Positions 1 through 12,175 of a DNA stretch of 64,000 nt are shown here, in pieces; the stretch's first letter is position 1; every line of letters starts with the position of its first letter. The stretch lies in assembly GCA_026874595.1 (NCBI GenBank), contig CM049310.1, positions 47,131,058 through 47,195,057 of the forward strand, given 5' to 3'. This DNA is from Sipunculus nudus (lineage: Eukaryota > Annelida > Sipuncula > Golfingiida > Sipunculidae). Position numbers and translations under genes: made by a program. Under the pieces are notes generated by a model. The model was not told the origin of the DNA. It was given only the letters and a program-made list of their open reading frames with translations, and searched no databases.

Positions 1-638
1 GGCAGGTGAATTTTACCTGGCTTGCTATAACTGCTCATATTTGCAGTACCAATTACACAAATAAGTATAGCTAAGAGCTATTATCGAGAGCACTTTACCA
101 TGGTCTTTAATAAAGTTATGATGACCATACTAAATATGATAGAAATTAAATTTTAAATGCTGATTTTATTTTTCCTCTATTATTTCATCTCAAAATGCTC
201 ACACAATTCACCTAGCTTCCATTAGATACATCTACTGCCTAAGTATGATTTGATGGCTGTCAGGAGTCACAACAGCTGAATACTTCACTCTTAATGATGT
301 GTTTTATCAGTGTTAAAATGGAAAGATAAGTGTTTTAAGAAACATTAACTGTAGCTGTTTAAAACTGGAAAATACAAAAGTAAACAGTGTAATCATTTCT
401 AATTATCATGATTACGTTTTCATTGGGAGAGCAATTGATAACGATTACAATTACTTTCCTTTCAAAATAAATGTAACTGATTACGATTATGATTTCTTAA
501 AAAATAACAGTCGATTGTAATTGATTAGGATTACTGATTACGATTACCCAATGTCTGTAGGCTACAATGTTACAAGTCGACCATATGTCTTAAGAAAGAT
601 ATTTCTTCCAGCACACTCCCTGGAAAACAAACATGTAT

Positions 639-702
<64 letters not shown>

Positions 703-1790
703 CAATTGCCGTTGTATATTAGAGTCTACAATAGCCGAGTGCTATATACATGTATATATATTTCGGGTCAGTCGAGTTCACGTCGAAGTATCTATTATAA
801 ACAGTTTCCAGTCCAAGAGAGTATAACAATCCTTATTTAAAAGAACGGTAACATTTTCTAACATTCAGATGATTTTAATGTCATTACATATATTGTTATA
901 TAAATTATTTATTTTAGTTAGTTTTAATTCTTAATATTGAGAGTGATCCTACAACTTAATTGTACTTGACATTATACATTTGTCACGCAACTCCTCTTTT
1001 GCCACCCCTCATGATGTCCGGTTTTTGTCGTCATCTGTCAAAACGACGCTATGTGCACCTGCATCCTAAGAGGGCCATTTCCCATATTTCTACGTTAATC
1101 TTGAGGTGGATTTTACGTTTTTCCTCGAAGGGCAACCGTAGCGCCATCTATCAGACGATACAAGAACTACGCAAGAACGGGCAATATTCCGGTTTTCATA
1201 GTTTCTTCCATGCTGTGACCAGATATAACTAAAGCATACACCTTCCGATTATATACGTCACGAAAACAGTGCTTTCATCTGTCTGGTCAAGTGACTGACG
1301 GATTGATCAATTTAACGAAGGACGGTAAACCGGAGAAAAACAAATGGTTTACGGTTAAGCTGCAGGTCAGAAGACAGACAATTAAAGTGTTTTTTTTTTT
1401 TTTTTTTTTTTTTAAACGCCGAAGTGGCTTAATACTCTCATTACCATGACAACGTAGCCAGAGGCGGAGCCGTGGTCTACAACTCATACCGGTATGGTTC
1501 TGAGGCATTTTTTTCCGAAATCAATTCGGGCGGGCGGTTTTCTTTATTTTTAAATTTTTGGTATGTTTCGATAAAAATGTCATATGATCAGGAAAAGCAT
1601 GGTAATAACATTTTTTTTCTAAACATGTAAAAGCACTACATAACAAAGGAAAACTTATCAAAATTGTATTATTATACTTCTTGAATGAAAATAAAAAAGT
1701 TTGATGCAGGGGGTTAAAATTGACGCGGGCGGTGCCTGAGAACCATGTATTTTATTATTTTTGGCCTTATATATACATTTTAGCTTTCTG
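1..1790. other. Intergenic, no gene seen
   Basis: No convincing exon on either strand. Short open frames here are interrupted and unlike any family I recognise. The stretch contains a (TA)n microsatellite at about 646-700 and a poly-T run near 1389-1412. The isoleucine/tyrosine-repeat open frame across the TA tract is an artefact. Confidence 0.6.
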
Positions 1791-1809
1791 ATAATGACAT
1801 GGATATTCT

Positions 1810-2048
1810 TATCAGTTGTGAAGAAGAAGGTGTCTGGCTGCAGCCGCCACCGAAACTTTGCGGGTTTTGCCTATTTAAGGTCCGGGGATTCGGATATAGA
1901 GGGTTATGTCGTCTGCTTGTCCCGAGTTCGCTGGCCGGAGAGATGTACACCGCGTCCGTTCACATGAAAAAAGGACTGTTGTCCAATTCCGCCAGTGGGA
2001 TGATATACAATGCTCAAGATGTTAACAATTTTGACTTCTTCTACTACG
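1810..2048 (+). pseudogene. Exon relic of a jelly-roll (LamG/ConA-like) domain gene
   Basis: The last frame reads GEMYTASVHMKK, then SASGMIYNAQDVNNF and DFFYY, followed by a good donor (gtaaga at 2049). A 'G-M-x-NAQ-x-NNFDFFYY' strand pattern is typical of secreted ConA-like/LamG-type domains that are numerous in molluscs. Upstream residues of the same domain (CSRHRNFAGFAYLRSGDSDIEG) are in a different frame, so at least one indel separates the halves. Matching downstream exon relics lie near 10130 and 14953. It may be a decayed gene or a real gene damaged by assembly indels. The family assignment is from remembered motif shape only. Confidence 0.4.
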
Positions 2049-5000
2049 AGTAAGACCATTACTTACCACTTTAACCATGCAGGGGCGTATTGAGGAGGGT
2101 GTCTCAAATACCATGCCTCCCCCAATATGACTTTTCATGCAATATTGAGGAAAAATTTCCATACAATCAATATCAGTTGGAAAAATTTATTTAAAAAATT
2201 AGAAATATCAGTCAAATTAAGTTAAATTACTGCACAGCGAACGCTTTCATCTTCAGGTCATAGGTTACAAACAAAAAAAAACTGTTTATCTCAGGGAAGT
2301 CATTTCTCAAATCGTCATCATATGGCATAACTATGAAGTCGAGGATATTGATTGATGCTTCCTAAACTTTGCGGAGGGGCAAAGTAGTTCAGATTTGTTA
2401 ATAATTTTATTAATTTATACAGTTGATGCCTGTTAGATTTGAATAAGCAATAATTGAGGTACAAACACTATTTCGGAAAAGGTTTGAATTCAATATTCTC
2501 TACTTTAACCCTGTATAGCTAAATACACATATCCTGTATGTCCATGTCGTTTGACACGTGGATATGTTAAAGGACACAGAGAAACAGTCTGTTTTAATCA
2601 TAATTGCAATATAAATTGACCAGTTAGAATTAAATTAATAATAATGCTCTCATTTGGACACAAATTGCCAAGGCATGATATTTTGATAAAATATTCATCA
2701 TTTATCAATTTAATTATATTAAATAATGTACAAGATTATCATAATTTGTCTATTAAAACCGAAACCGTCCACTTATAAATACAAGGTGAAACCATACATA
2801 ACCGGTTTTCCGAGAACCGAAACCATTTTCGATTTTAGAGTGAGCCCTCCATAACCTATGCTCTGAACACAGCGCGTGACCTCACGGCCCGGTGACCTTT
2901 CTTTTACACGGTGTGAGAAATAGCAGGATTTTTCAGGTTTTGGCAACACCAAGTCAGTTTGCGTCGGATAAAGTAAAATGTGATTCGCTCTGCGTTTAAA
3001 AAAATCTTCTGAACTGGTAGAAGAAATCTGATTGGCTTAGCATGTAAATAAACATAACTATGCAAGTGGCAAGCTCGTGTGGCACGCAAAACAGGAAATA
3101 TGCAGACATTGGGGGATAACTGACCTCAGGCAAGTCAGTATACAGACTGTGTTGAAAGATGACAATTGTATCGTGTATTCCAATGGGGTTGAAAAAAGTC
3201 TGTGCTACCAAGCGCTTTCCACAGCAGTGTAAAGTGACCGGTACCTCGAAGATCATCTGTTATTGCTGGTGTTACCTGCAACGTGTTTGGTTAAATATAA
3301 CGCAGGGGGAATTCTACCGAGAGAGCACCGCCTGGTGGCCAAACCTGACCGGCAACCGCGGTTTAACCCTTTATGTCAGATTAGCCTGTGGATTGTCACA
3401 CTCCTACTGTTCAGATTTATTTTGCATTTTTTCCACATTTTGACATGAATCTATATAAGAGACATTAACTCAGTAACCGTTAAAGGTATCTTTGAGAAAT
3501 TTTCAGCTTTTACTGTCAGGTATATGTCCTTTATGTTATTTTATTTATTTTCTACATATACCTGGTTCGATATGTATGTAACTAAGGTATATACAGGTAA
3601 AAACAGGTAAATCTGTACTAACTGTATTTCCACTCACTGGTATATCACCAAAATGACCCCTTTCATCCTGTTCAGGTAACCCATTAACCATTTGATAAAC
3701 GAAGGGAAATGTAAGGAATTTTTTTCACTCTAAGGTTATTATAAATTAAAGGTAAGAAAAAGGTAAATGATTTGGTTTAATACTGGAAAGGGAACCACAA
3801 ACGAACCAGAATGTGCAAGTAAAATTGGATTTTTCTGTGGAAATCAAATATTTTTCACCTGAAAAGCTTGCTGACCAAAAGAGCACATTCTATGACTATT
3901 AACATATAACACATGTTTACCTGCACAGGTAAGTAAAGGTAAATTATTTTTTTTCTGAATATGTAAGCAAAAACCTTGTTCATCATTATAGTTACTATAA
4001 ATTAATACCTTCTCTATTTTTGGACTGTATAAATAATTTTGATATAAGAACAGGTGCTTTTAATACAGTAATTAAGTTACCTATGTGAATAGTATACCTT
4101 TGTTCTTCAACTGATCTAATTACCTATGGCAGTGACAAAATCATGCTGAAAAGTGGCTGAGAAGAATATGGATAAACAAGTGTCAATTGTGTAAAACCAT
4201 TATATTTTGATTTTTCAGACATGTAAAACATAAATTGATAATTTTGGTTACAGTTACACATAAAAACATACTCACCTGTACAGGTGAGTTCAGGTAAATA
4301 CAGGTATTTTTTTTTAATGAAGTATATATTTTATACATGTAATTAGGGAGAACAAAAAAACAAACAACAACTTAATTTTGAGTGCCATGTGTAAAATTTA
4401 TGAATTACTGGTACTAACTGCACTATTTATTGGGTTACCTGAAATGATACCTTTGATCTTAAACAGATTTAATTACCTTTGTAAGTACAGAATATAACGA
4501 CATCTTTTCATTTTAAAAATGGAAAGGAAATTTTTGAAGGAGTCAAAACAATATGCAGAAGCTATCTTTTAATTAACTGCACAGCCACGAGATTTGTGCT
4601 TTCAATTTTATGCCTAGTTACTATGATTTCATAGCAGTACATTCTGGTATCTTAGAGGAAAATTGCACGTACATATCTTCATGCACTTACTTATCCAGGT
4701 CTTCAATTTGCACTTAATTTCAGTGACATTTAAATGAAGCATAATTACGTTATGAAAATAATATAAAATGGAAATATAATATATAAGTACATTTATTCAA
4801 TTCAACTTCACTTGAAGAAAAGTAGGAAATTTATTTAATAATTTTGAGACGCACAATTCCTTGGTTAACTAGATGTATACACGAGACCTAACTTCAAATC
4901 ATATATCTAATCTGGTAACCTCCGTATGCAACTTTGTACATTTAAGCCCTCATATACTAATGATAAAGTCAGAAGTCATGCACTGCTGATAAAACGATCA

Positions 5001-8000
5001 GCTTCAGCAGGAAAGCATGCGGTCTCCCCAGGCTGCAAGGTGGTGATTTCACGGAGATGCAGAGTTCCAGTTAATTATAAAACAACATGCAGCAACAATT
5101 CAATAATTCTAAAGAAGCACCTGGAATGTTCCAAAAACTTCTAATAAGTTATGATCTCTTGCGTGTTTGTTTATTTATTTATTTTGTATTCACCAGTCCC
5201 GTCAGCTGTGGAGATGCGGACCATGACCTAAACCTACGCTCTTTACACAGCGCTTTACCTATAGGCCTACTTCCTATATCGTAAGGCGCTGTTTGTAATG
5301 ACCTCGTATCCTGAATTGCAACACCAGAGGGGAGCACTGTATTTTTGTCCAATCAGATGAGAACTTGTGCTGGAGTACACGGAGCCAATCATATTCATTT
5401 CTTTTTTAGTGACAGCTCATCCCCCAGCGTAACCGTCTGAACAGGCCACAGGCTCAGAGAGAATTGCCCCTGACGTGGTTTGTTTAGGGCCTTGGGCACA
5501 TAGGATGCTCGGCCGGTGAGCTGTAATTCAAACGAAACGTAACAACAAAGGCTGCGTGCACACTTCGCTGGCTGGTTTCATTTCTGCAGACAACAGATAC
5601 ATGGCTACGCTAACACAGTCATAATGTCATAATCGAATCGGTTGATGATGCGAGAACGCAGAGGGAGCAATTTAAATTCGACCGGAAACTCATCAAGCGA
5701 CGCTTGAAGCGCAGCAAAGGGCGGAGCCAGGATGCCTGTCGAGTGTTTGTTTATTGGCATCTGATTGGCTGCTTGACACATCATACGCACGTTTATTTCA
5801 GTGGACCACGAACCGCCATCTGGTGTCTAAATATATCATAAACGGTCAAAGCTGGCAGCGTGAAAATCAGTTGCTTCTTTAGAAGCGCAAGATTTCCGCT
5901 GCCTCGGGAGCGTAGACCTACACCTTGCAATTATACATGTCGTTCGGTTGTCATTGTCCTTTGATGATTAATGTAATAGATGCCAATTTAACGTAGTAAT
6001 TTTCACTCCGAATCCCCGCCTGATTGGCCACATGATGTGTGCTGTCTTTCCGTTAAAATCTTCTGTGTGATAGGAAAATTTCCGTGTGCTAATAAAACTG
6101 TCAATCAAACGTGAAAATGACAAGGTCGGGTGGGTAAAAATAGAAGCCGACACCCTACATGTGGTATTTTAGGTCTTCGAAAGGGGCAAGTTTGAGACAA
6201 AGCCATCAAACATTTTGCAATATAGATATATTTGTATACCTGCGTCTTTTAAATCTTGTCTTACAACAATGGAAAGGTACAATTATATTTCAGTCTAATT
6301 TGTCCACCTGCATGGTTTCTCGTCATTTTGAATACACCATGCGCATGCATATCGAAAGTCCGCATCTTTGGTGTTTATATTTTACTTTCACTGTGTCACC
6401 GTCACTATATATATACGCTATAGCTTCTAATTTAAGATTGGCGAATGCATTTTATTCATTTGTCCTGCATGTATCATGACTGAGACTGACTCCGCCGTAT
6501 GACTTTAAAGGATTATCATGACCACGACACATTCTCATATTTAATCCCTGGGCCATGCATGCACGGTGACTGGGTTTTGAGAGCGATATCAATATAAAGC
6601 GGCCTTGATACCGGGGGGACGGTATATGCGATATATATGCAGGCGGTCTGCGGTATACAGTATTTATTTTTTATTGATATAGGCAGCGAATGAAACCGAT
6701 TTGAGAAACTGACATGGATGAAATGTAAAAAGGAATTATAAGTTCTGGTATTAGTGGTAAGATTTTATGTTTAAAAGGTACAACATTTAACGCAGTACTA
6801 TTCCTTACAACAATGAATGGCCTGTTATAGGCAAACATATAGGCCTTGCAAAAAAAGCTATTTACTTCAATTCATAATATAATAGGTTATATCTTTATAA
6901 TTTTATTTGTTATGTGCCATATATATTTAAGGATGTTTTGCAGCTCCGCCCAAAATCTGTTTTACTGGCAGTGACAGTGCCTTTTTCAATCACTAATGAA
7001 AATTATAATACGCACATACTATATACACGTGTACATATATAGGCCTATATATACATACACACACAAAAGCGCGCACACGTGCACGTACACATGTAGCCTC
7101 TACATATACAGGAGGTACTACACATATACAAATTTGTAAAATCTGTTCAGTATGTGTTGAAACCGTATTAATACATATTTGTTCAAGCGTATAAGTCACT
7201 GTCTGTCTTGTCTTGCATATTCAAGGATCTGGGTGTATGGGGGGGGGGGGGGCAGTTCCACGTACGTCGTATAATAATTACATCAATATTTCAGGAAGTA
7301 TAAAGTTATCTTTATATTTTACACTGGAAAATTAACTCTATCCATTAATTATCTGGCTCTTTCTAAGTTAAGACGGTATTAATTTTATTTTCAATCCAAA
7401 AAGCCTCTTAGAATGATTGACAGTTCTTGTGCACAGCCGATTGTGCCCGATTACGATTGTACATAGAATGTTTGGCACAGAAATGATCACTAGTAAACAA
7501 TCAGACATCACATATATATACGACATGATATATGTTAGTATCTTCGATTTTTATTTATGAAAATATGTTAATATTTAAAATAAATACTCATCTTATTATA
7601 TGATATCGGTAAAACATGGTTTTCCAGTGCCATTACATGTCACTCAGATCACGTGCGTGGTGTCTGTCAAACGCGTCAGTCAGTCGGACGGCGGTCATTG
7701 GTCACAAGTTAAACCAATAAAAAAGGGATAATATATGATCTTGGAAATATTTAACGGAAGTTAAATCTGTAAACACATTGCACTTGGTTTTGTCACTGGA
7801 ATTGATAGCCAACATTTAGTGATTTTCCAATTTCTGATGAATTTAGCGCAAGTGTCTGATTTTACTCTCGCAGGCGACATGTTACCAGGGCCCACGTAAC
7901 AAGGCCACGTGAGTGAAAGTCAATCCTTTTTTATTTTTTTCCAACAAGTCGGCGTCCGCGCCAGTTTGGATCTTGGTCACATGTTAGGACAACTCTTGAG

Positions 8001-8600
8001 ATTCTGCTCTTTCATTTAAGTACAAATATGATAGATGACAATAGATATTTCACCCCCATAACTTGCCCCAATTACGGCTATGTAAAATGGGCTTTAGCGC
8101 GCCCGGGCGGGCGCCCTTGAATTCTAGGCCCGTGACAAACCGCGCGCCCGCCAGGGCGGTATTGGAGTTTAAAGCCTTAATGCAGCGGGTAGTGTAGCGA
8201 ATAGTTGAGCGTAGCGTAGCCGCTACTTATGGAGCGTATCCATTACCATATGCTTGTCTTTATGTTACGGTGCCCATTTGGAACGTCAGATGGCGCCACA
8301 TGTCAGACAAATATATCTTTGTCGTTTCTTGCGCAGTTCCCATTTAGGGCTTTAGATGGCGCCATATGCCGGACCACGTGTACTGACTGAATACTGTGTG
8401 ATAAGCTGGAACTCGGCTGTCAGTTACAATCACATGACCTATCGTGTTACAAGGGAAAACCCCAAGTGAAACACTGGGTTCGTAATCCCGGCCGTAAACA
8501 AACCATGTCAGATTGTGTATTAAATTGATTCAATTATCATAGTATGCAGCCTACAGCCGAGGGTGCACTTAACCCTACCAACAGATGTCGTTTTTACTCA
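2049..8600. other. Intergenic, no gene seen; degenerate repeats
   Basis: No exon I can defend. About 3480-4590 contains three degenerate copies of a 350-450 bp unit rich in AGGTAA/ACAGGTAA. There is a short CA/TA-rich tract near 7020-7110 and a poly-G run at about 7240-7252. About 8100-8160 is an imperfect GC-rich inverted repeat built on GCGCCCG. Short open frames here (60-106 codons) show no domain and no splice context. Confidence 0.5.
3480..4590. repeat. Degenerate long tandem repeat rich in AGGTAA
   Basis: Three loosely similar blocks each carry a CACCTGTACAGGT-like or CAGGTAA cluster, then text resembling 'gtactaactg', 'ggttacctg' and 'tacctttgatctt...gatttaattacctt'. The anchors lie near 3608, 4052 and 4408. 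Divergence is high, so unit length is uncertain. Confidence 0.35.
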
Positions 8601-8614
8601 AAACGAACCTCTTT

Positions 8615-8955
8615 TCGTTTAGAAATTTAGAGATCTCAACTGTCAAACTTAAAGTAAAAATAGGTTACATTTCAAGGAAACACCTGTTTTCTCTTCACAT
8701 GCGTATGCCTACAAAATATTACTTATTCCGTGAAGCCCTAACCACAAAAACAGGCATGTTTATGTAATTTGCCTTGAAAAAATTCTTAACCAACAAATTT
8801 GACTACATTACCCTCTTCGCTTCATTTATACCTGCGATGCTGTGGTTTTTAGGAAGCCACGGTGCATTGTGGGTTGCAGATTTTGTTCCCCCCCCCCCTC
8901 CCCTAACCCTAACAGCTAGATTCGTACTCTTGCGAGTTTGATTCTACAAAGTGAT
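8615..8955 (+). repeat. Duplicated block, copy 1
   Basis: About 340 bp closely resembling 11440-11740 in the same orientation. Shared landmarks include ACATGCG(T/C)ATGC, a run ending in TGTTTATGTAATTTGCCTTG, TACCCTCTTC and TGCATTGTGGG. It is a local duplication or a dispersed element; I see no terminal repeats. Confidence 0.6.
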
Positions 8956-9764
8956 CTTTAAGGCCAGTTTCATTATGACGTCTTGAGCTGTCTGTATTGA
9001 CACTCTAGCAAACCCGGGAACTTATTTTTTATCATATGCATCATTTATAGTAGTTCACAGAATGTATACTAGATGGCGTTAATGGTTTAGTGTTTCATAA
9101 CCGCCAATCGTAATGGATGGGTGGGGGGGGGGGGGGGGGGGGGGGTGGATCAAGAGGGTCCATAACCCCTCCTTTTTGGTCGCTAAACCTTTTTTTTTAG
9201 GGTTTGAAGTACAGTTGTTTTCCGGCCCGGATTCCTCCCTTTTTGGATCAGTGTTCCTTAGCTGAACCCTCCCCTTTCCAAAATCCTGGTTCCTCGCCTG
9301 GATTTGCTAGTTGCATATTGATAAGTACGAGACTTCACTTTCCCAGTGCAATGCGGGGCCAAGCTACTCGAGCCAGAGTCCTTGAGGTTCATGTCCTCGT
9401 GTCCGAGTAAAAAAAAAGTATTGTTAACAGAAATTTGAAATAGAAATTTTAGATTGCCATAAGTGTTTTTATGTTTATTTGCACAAGCTGTTTACTTGAA
9501 TGTTTACTTACATTTAACGCTCGATGCTCAGCTGAAGCTTTGTATATATAGTGTCTTTTTCTTATTCTGTTAATCTTCAGCACATGTATATAAATTAAAG
9601 TATGTGACGAAGCTGCCATCTGCTGGACTCGGGATGAACTCGGCCTGATTTCTCGGGTCTTTATATTCGAGTACGAGTCCCTATTAATATAATAAATTAA
9701 TAGGGCGGAGCATTTTGGCTGTGGTTGATAGGCGAATTTATTACGTATTTTTTATGTTTTGTCT
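8956..9764. other. Intergenic, no gene seen
   Basis: No exon recognised. Contains a poly-G tract at about 9122-9146. A close match to the CTCF-type core lies on the minus strand at 9612-9626 (CCAGCAGATGGCAGC). The segment near 9060 (ACTAGATGGCGTTAATG) is echoed near 14763, just upstream of the other exon relic. Confidence 0.5.
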
Positions 9765-10115
9765 ATTGTCATCAAAATTTATAACTTTATTGTTAATTTT
9801 TGTTAATTGTCATCCACATTTATTACGTATTTGTTACATTATGTCAATTGTCATCCAAATTTATTACGTACATATTACATTATGTCGATTTGTTATCCAA
9901 ATTTATTACGTATTTGTTACGTTATGTCAATTGTCTTCCAAATTCTTTACGTATATGTTACGTTATATCTTTGTCATCCAAATTTATTTCGCATTTGTTA
10001 CGTTATGTCAATTGTCATCCAAATTTATAACGTATTTGTTATGTTATGTCAATTGTTATCTACATTTTATATGTATTTATTATGTTATGTCAATTGTTAT
10101 CTAAATTTATTCACA
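9765..10115 (+). repeat. 41-bp minisatellite, about nine copies
   Basis: Head-to-tail AT-rich units starting with ATGTCAATTGTCATCC, boundaries near 9841, 9882, 9924, 9964, 10005, 10046 and 10087. Period is 40-42 bp. Because the period is not a multiple of three, all three plus frames stay open for a while and give repetitive leucine/tyrosine-rich frames that I reject as genes. Confidence 0.8.
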
Positions 10116-10126
10116 GTTTCAACAAA

Positions 10127-10310
10127 ATGACTAGTTGCATCACGACAGGGAACATCCTGGAGGGGAGAATGAGACTGGATGGAGAACGAAAATTTATTAT
10201 TTGCCCTCTGAGCAGTCTGGTCTTTTATTAAAACATGACTGTGCTGGTGTCCGGCAAGCATCTGAATCCTGCTTCATATAATGCAGTAGGTGTACGTAAG
10301 GTGATATTTA
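10127..10310 (+). pseudogene. Second exon relic of the jelly-roll domain gene
   Basis: After an acceptor-like 'atgactag' the sequence reads CITTGNILEGRMRLDGERKF. About 90 bp later another frame reads MTVLVSGKHLN and ends at a stop after KVIFK. The two pieces match the order of strands in the better preserved relic at 14953-15203 (CITTGTVHKGQL, then LSVTVSGHIAKIYMN). The intervening part is out of frame. It sits directly after the 41-bp minisatellite. Confidence 0.4.
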
Positions 10311-10583
10311 AGTAATATAAACTTTTTACACCATTAATGTGTTAGAGTGTTTCTATGAGAGTGACAGTTCCTATGAGAGTGAGCCGCACATTGTTAAGTT
10401 GATGTTGTTTACTTTACACGAATAGGGGCCCTGCATTTGTCTCCCGCTTAAACACACAGGAAACCCATATATACTTCAATCTGTGCCACTAGAATACCAG
10501 TCTGTCTGTCTGTCTCTTTCTTTCCCTCCCCCCTGCACTCATATACAAATAAATAGGTATTTCAGTACTTATGTAAATAAGTG

Positions 10584-10586
<3 letters not shown>

Positions 10587-10644
<58 letters not shown>
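10587..10644. repeat. (TA)n microsatellite
   Basis: Uninterrupted TA dinucleotides over about 58 bp. Confidence 0.9.
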
Positions 10645-10645
<1 letters not shown>

Positions 10646-10699
10646 CAAATATAAGACTCGCTGATATAAAAATGTGTGTAACATTTGTACGTAACATAA

Positions 10700-11127
10700 G
10701 TATGTAATTATTATAGACAGTGATTATTACTACTCAATAATAATTAAATATTACGGAATATTATGAATGATAATTATCAGTACTCAATAATAAAGATATG
10801 TTACTGAACATTAGAAAAAAAGTAATTATCAGTTATCAATATTAATGATCTGTTAGTTGTTATGGAATATTAGAAATAGTAATTATCAGTACTCAACAAT
10901 AATGATTTGTTACGGAATATTATAAATAGTAATATCAGTGCATAATTATGATGATATTTTAAGGAACAGTATAAATAGTAATTATCGGTTCTCAATAATA
11001 ATGCTATGTTAGGAATATTATACATAGTAATCATCCGTTCTAAATAACAGTGCCATGTTACGGATTTTTAGAAATAGTAATTATCAGCAATCAGTTATAA
11101 TGATATATTACGGAATATTAAAATCCC
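10700..11127 (+). repeat. 50-bp AT-rich minisatellite, about eight copies
   Basis: Units begin ACGGAATATTA and continue with AATAGTAATTATCAG and CTCAATAATAATGAT. Starts are near 10753, 10803, 10862, 10912, 10961, 11011 and 11060. Copies are diverged by point changes and small indels, so the array is old. Confidence 0.75.
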
Positions 11128-11439
11128 ATATTCAAAAGGAAACAAGCTTATCTGTAAAAAAAAGATTATTTCCCCATTCATTATTGTCCTTTCGACTCCA
11201 TACTTTTATTTGCTGTACTGATTATTTAAATTAAAATATAGTAATAAATACAACAAAAGGACCTACCGGGTTCTCAGGTTTAATCTGTGCCATATACTTT
11301 GCATGATACCGGACAATCATGAAATCAAATAGTTAAATTGAACAAAAAACATTTAAGCAGGAGTAGCGCCCTGCCGCCAGAGGTCGCTCCTACTAAAGAC
11401 GAGCCTCTTTCTATTGGGCACTGGTCGGCACTACTATCT

Positions 11440-11740
11440 TAACTGTCAAAATCATTTTTTTTATATTTCAAGGAAGAACATTCTATTCACATTTCACATG
11501 CGCATGCTTACAAAAAAATACTCATTCCGGGAAGTCCTTACCACAAAAAAAAAATCATGTTTATGTAATTTGCCTTGAAACAATTCATATCCAACCTACT
11601 TGAACATTACCCTCTTCACTACATTTATACCTGCGCCATCTGTGTTTGCAGAAGCCCCGTTGCATTGTGGGCTGCAGATTTTGAAGCCCACGAACCCTAA
11701 CTAGCAGAGTCGTACACTGGCGAGTCTGATTCTGCGCAGT
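11440..11740 (+). repeat. Duplicated block, copy 2
   Basis: Same-orientation match to 8615-8955, including GTTTATGTAATTTGCCTTG and TTGCATTGTGGG. The next 60 bp (CCCTAACTAGCAGAGTCGTA) also match the corresponding flank CCCTAACAGCTAGATTCGTA. Confidence 0.6.
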
Positions 11741-11804
11741 GTGCAGTAGGCAAGCATCGGTGGCGCCCCTATGGCTTACTTCTGCTTGCCAGTAAAATGA
11801 TCAA

Positions 11805-12175
11805 TATTACAGTGTTACATGTGTCTGTTGGCATTCTGATTCGCGTAGCAGGGGTGTTACATGTGTCTGTGACATTCTGATTCGTGTAGCGCAGGCATGG
11901 TTCGTTGCTGGCATGGTTCGTTGCTATGGGAACCTCGCTTGTTTGGGGTCTGAAGCACAGAGACACAGCGTTCTTTGTTCTAGATGTTTCAGGTCTGTTC
12001 ATGTGCGTGTGTATTGTTCTTTGGAATTTTACATTTCTAGAATTTTCGGGTGAGAAGTTATAAATTAGGGGCTTTGATAAGAACCGGCAGAAAGGAAAAT
12101 ACCAGCAAGCACCAAAAGTGTTACTTTCTCGTCAGTTGGGACCTTTACCGATATTGCAGTGGTGTCAGATCTTCA
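11805..12175 (+). mobile_element. Possible LTR/primer-site remnant
   Basis: A TGTTACATGTGTCTGT motif occurs twice at 11814-11880 in a short tandem duplication. About 340 bp downstream the sequence GCAGTGGTGTCAGATC resembles the end of a long terminal repeat followed by a primer-binding site of the kind used by Ty3/Gypsy elements. No second LTR and no gag or pol frame follow. This is weak and could be chance. Confidence 0.2.

Noticed and set aside
521-826. 101-codon frame with long isoleucine/tyrosine repeats
   Set aside because: It is a translated TA microsatellite; the same artefact recurs at 16811, 23200, 25079, 31744 and 25319 (GA/CT tracts).
9715-10231. Open frames of 61-129 codons in three plus frames
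   Set aside because: They are created by the 41-bp AT-rich minisatellite, whose units lack stops in all frames; no domain or conservation.
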